From Edaphobacter lichenicola (GTDB lineage Bacteria > Acidobacteriota > Terriglobia > Terriglobales > Acidobacteriaceae), in the NCBI RefSeq assembly GCF_025264645.1, contig NZ_CP073696.1, forward strand, positions 4,340,001 to 4,404,000: 64,000 nt of DNA. The letters run 5' to 3'. The translations under genes were made by a program, and so were the position numbers. The notes beneath the pieces are model-generated. The model ran no database searches. It was given only the letters and a program-made list of their open reading frames with translations, and was not told where the DNA came from. Positions 61,832 through 64,000 of the stretch are shown in pieces (the first letter of the stretch is position 1; the number at the start of each line of letters is the position of its first letter).

Positions 61832-62485
61832 CTAAGGAGCAACCACGATGCGAATTGCCTGCGCATCGCATCCGCGTATCCCCTGACAAGAGATCGGCTC
61901 CAGCCCGATCTTCGCCAAACAAACCTCAACCGCCGTGAGCCGTCCCTTCTCGCAGCTCACAACGACACTATTTTGCGGAAACGAAGGGTTCGCCTTCGCA
62001 AATAGATCGACAACATCCTTCGGTCGCATCGGCTCCTCATGTTTCAACTCACGCAGCTTCTTTGGAATCCTCACCGAATGAAACGCCTGATGTTCCAGGC
62101 TGAAAAACTCCTCCGGCGACATCGTCGTGCATGTCCCATGCTTACTCCACTCGTGGTCCAGCAGCGGACGGTCAGGAGTGATATCCAGATTATTCTCCGG
62201 TCGCGGCGGCCCCGGCCGCTCCGCACAGTTCACCGGATAAGAGCCGTCATAGTTCTGCGGCCACAGCCCATGCAACACAAATCCACGAGGTGTCTTGCAT
62301 GCCGCACCCGCTCCTGGAACCGAACAGAATTCAGGCCCCCAGGCAAGATTCATCAGATAAAAATCGAACTTTCCCGGCTCGCCCTTCTGCTGCGCCCTAG
62401 CGGACGCAGACATCGCGAGTAGCCCAACAACCGCTAAACAGAACACCATGGAGCGTCGCAAGAAGTTCGTACCCATATCCATCAT
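61832..62485 (-). CDS. Secreted ribonuclease T2 family protein
   Basis: A 217-residue exported RNase. A signal peptide (about 1-31) ends ARAQ. The two catalytic segments are GFVLHGLWPQN and HEWSKHGTC, each with its histidine, and disulfide cysteines are in place, so it should cut RNA after all bases through a cyclic phosphate. ATG at 62485 follows GGAAGG. It is divergent from ruvA, 56 bases apart. Confidence 0.9.
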   Translation of the reverse strand: MMDMGTNFLRRSMVFCLAVVGLLAMSASARAQQKGEPGKFDFYLMNLAWGPEFCSVPGAGAACKTPRGFVLHGLWPQNYDGSYPVNCAERPGPPRPENNLDITPDRPLLDHEWSKHGTCTTMSPEEFFSLEHQAFHSVRIPKKLRELKHEEPMRPKDVVDLFAKANPSFPQNSVVVSCEKGRLTAVEVCLAKIGLEPISCQGIRGCDAQAIRIVVAP

Positions 62486-62541
62486 GCTAATGCCTTCCAT
62501 CGAATAAACAGACGCCGCGAACAAGCTACAATCAGCCAAGC

Positions 62542-63141
62542 ATGATCGCCCATCTCCGCGGACGTCTCCTCTCTAAAACCCCGAACCAGGCCATCGTCGA
62601 ATGCGCTGGCGTAGGCTACGACGTCACCATCAGTGTCGCCACCTTCTCCGCCTTACCGAGCGAGGGCACAGACGCCGCGCTCCACATCCACACCCACGTC
62701 CGCGAAGACCAGATCTCCCTCTTCGGCTTCTCCGAGACGCAGGAGAAGCACCTCTTCGAGAAACTCCTCACCATCAGCGGCATCGGCCCAAAGCTGGCCA
62801 TCACGGTCCTGAGCGGCATCGACGCCAGCAGGCTCGTCACGGCCATCCGCTCCGGCGACCACGCCACCCTCACCCGCATCCCCGGCATCGGCAAAAAAAC
62901 TGCCGAGCGCGTCGTCCTCGAACTCAAGGACAAGCTGGACGACCTTGCCGTATCCATCCCCACGTCAGGGGCAGGCCCGCATCACGGCCCCGCCGGCGAT
63001 GACGCCCTCTCCGCCCTCGTCAATCTCGGCTACGCGCGACCTGTCGCCCAGAAGGCCATCGAAACCGCCATTACCAAGACCCCCGAAGTCGCCAACGACT
63101 TCGAAACCCTCTTCCGTGCCGCCATGCAAGCCATCCGTTAG
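62542..63141 (+). CDS. ruvA: Holliday junction branch migration protein RuvA
   Basis: A 199-residue protein that binds Holliday junctions and loads the RuvB motor. The N-terminal OB domain begins MIAHLRGRLLSKTPNQAIVE. The two helix-hairpin-helix motifs are LLTISGIGPKLAITVLSG and LTRIPGIGKKTAERVVLEL. The C-terminal domain III ends DDALSALVNLGYARPVAQKA. Length normal. ruvB and ruvC are not in this window. Confidence 0.95.
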   Translation: MIAHLRGRLLSKTPNQAIVECAGVGYDVTISVATFSALPSEGTDAALHIHTHVREDQISLFGFSETQEKHLFEKLLTISGIGPKLAITVLSGIDASRLVTAIRSGDHATLTRIPGIGKKTAERVVLELKDKLDDLAVSIPTSGAGPHHGPAGDDALSALVNLGYARPVAQKAIETAITKTPEVANDFETLFRAAMQAIR

Positions 63142-63186
63142 CCATTTTTTCTGGTTTTGATTCCAGGATTTTTTCTGGCATGGTCG

Positions 63187-63346
63187 ATGTGGTGTTTTGC
63201 AGGGGTTTTCGCAAAATCCGGGTGCGAAACGTGGTGTTTTGGGTGGTGATTTGTGGTCACTTTGTGGTGTTTTGCGTGGCTGGACGTGCGCTTATTTTGG
63301 GGACGAAAAAAGTGCCACGGTTTTGAGATTTATTTTTTAGGTGCCC
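63187..63346 (+). repeat. Dispersed noncoding element, copy B (after ruvA)
   Basis: Contains GTGGTGTTTTGGGTGGTGAT, TTGTGGT, then GGACGAAAAAAGTGCCACG, TTTTG and TTTATTTTTT, and ends near GGTGCCC. The blocks match copy A before glyA in order and spacing, on the opposite strand. A shorter GTGGTGTTTTGC is repeated at 63189 and 63264. No open frame. Confidence 0.6.
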
Positions 63347-63502
63347 TGCCGGACGGACCTCCTACGCGGAGAGCGGTCACTTCGTGACTTGTATACCTCT
63401 TCGCGTGGCGAGGAAGATGACTCCGACCAACGGGAGGACCAAGCGAAGCTCCAAAAAGGCGTGTAAACGCCCGCCCTCCGCGCAGGAGGCCTGTCCGGCA
63501 GG
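63345..63502. repeat. Long imperfect inverted repeat beside rnpB (MITE- or REP-like)
   Basis: Arms at 63345-63371 and 63476-63502 (27 bases) match with three mismatches: CCTGCCGGAC then CCTCCT then CGCGGAG, against the complement. The 104-base interior has smaller palindromes (GTCACTTCGTGAC; GGCGT-GTAA-ACGCC). No transposase is visible. Confidence 0.65.
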
Positions 63503-63526
63503 ACGTTCGCTTTGCAAAAGCGAGAC

Positions 63527-63558
63527 GGCCTCGAAACCGTTTTTGCGGGTTCGAGGCC
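63527..63558 (-). terminator. Terminator-like hairpin after rnpB
   Basis: GGCCTCGAA / TTCGAGGCC form a nine-base stem with further internal pairing. On the minus strand it is followed by GTCTCGCTTTTGC. It lies about 15-20 bases after the RNase P RNA 3' end. Confidence 0.6.
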
Positions 63559-63572
63559 ATAGGTTTGCAGAC

Positions 63573-64000
63573 GGCCCGTAAGCCGAATTCTGTTTTAGAC
63601 GATCATTCCTCTACGCGACGCATTACTGCGGCGCTTTAGCAACCTACCCGCAAGTTTCGGCTCCCAAACCATTGATAAATCAACAGCTGGATCCCTCCGC
63701 CTAAGCGCATCGGGCCGATACGCTCCTGCCGCCTGGAGAGAAGCGGCAAGATCCCTGCCTATTTGGTCTTGCTCCGTGTGGGGTTTACCCTGCCGCGGTC
63801 ATTACTGGCCGCGCGGTGCGCTCTTACCGCACCTTTTCACCCTTACCTCAAGCCGCTTGCGGATCTACCGAAGCAGATCACCAACTTGAGGCGGTTCCTT
63901 CTCTGTTGCACTTGCCGTCCAGATGGCTTGAACCATCCGTCCCGGACGTTATCCGGCACACTGCCCTGCGGAGTTCGGACTTTCCTCCCCCGCCCAACGC
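63573..64000 (-). ncRNA. rnpB: RNase P RNA (type A), 5' end cut by window edge
   Basis: The minus strand carries the conserved core at both ends: GAGGAAAGTCCGAACTCCGC (63968-63987), near the 5' side, and ACAGAATTCGGCTTAC (63578-63593) close to the 3' end, with which it pairs as helix P4. Between are GGGTGAAAAGGTGCGGTAAGAG and the GCAAGACCAAATAGG block. The molecule is the catalytic RNA that matures tRNA 5' ends. Only a short 5' piece (P1) should lie beyond base 64000. Confidence 0.93.

Noticed and set aside
63330-63581. Short frames on both strands near rnpB
   Set aside because: They lie in the inverted repeat and in the rnpB terminator; no ribosome site and no family.
1-64000. CRISPR arrays, tRNA genes, rRNA genes
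   Set aside because: No regular spacer-repeat array and no cloverleaf or rRNA sequence was noticed anywhere; only rnpB was recognised as an RNA gene.

Overview
The window looks like chromosomal DNA of an Acidobacteriota member of the Terriglobia/Acidobacteriaceae type (Edaphobacter, Granulicella or Terriglobus-like). This rests on recognised families rather than a marker gene: an Oar-like TonB receptor with an N-terminal carboxypeptidase-regulatory domain, a large FG-GAP/Ig surface protein, paired DUF3300/DUF2950 proteins, a type-A RNase P RNA, moderately high GC, and many small membrane proteins behind strong Shine-Dalgarno sites.

Region 1 (1-14541) is a tailed-phage-like element. Nearly everything runs leftward on the minus strand: a conserved small protein, a possible prohead protease, a possible scaffold, the major capsid protein, connector and tail proteins, a 1544-residue tail fibre/spike with a C-terminal SGNH esterase domain, and last a large terminase cut by the window edge. 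Upstream lie three ~210-bp tandem repeats, each with a strong hairpin, then a sigma-region-4-like regulator translationally coupled to a zinc-ribbon protein. A CI-like repressor that appears to lack the autocleavage residues is divergent from them. No integrase, portal or att site is visible here. One connector gene carries a single-base frameshift.

Region 2 (14.5-31 kb) is a patchwork of small accessory genes: a SnoaL-like protein, DUF202 and DUF1003 membrane proteins, a frameshifted response regulator with a zinc ribbon, a Crp/Fnr regulator, the DUF2950/DUF3300 pair, a DUF3011 protein, a solute-binding protein, a stand-alone adenylation enzyme, a rhodanese, a methyltransferase, a beta-propeller of lectin type and a serine hydrolase. 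Region 3 (31-39 kb) has a MarR regulator, an SDR behind perfect palindromic operators, an MRJP/yellow-like propeller, an alpha/beta hydrolase and a giant FG-GAP protein.

Region 4 (39.6-51.4 kb) is mostly housekeeping: glyA, trxC-like thioredoxin, an M28 peptidase, tag, accD and rlmH, with small membrane proteins between them. Region 5 (51.5-64 kb) holds the TonB-dependent receptor behind a near-perfect sigma-54 promoter, rsfS with a histone-H1-like tail, nadD, coaBC, an RNase T2, ruvA and the 3' part of rnpB. Two related noncoding elements (before glyA and after ruvA) and a long inverted repeat beside rnpB are unexplained by genes.

All names come from reading motifs by eye; no database search was run.
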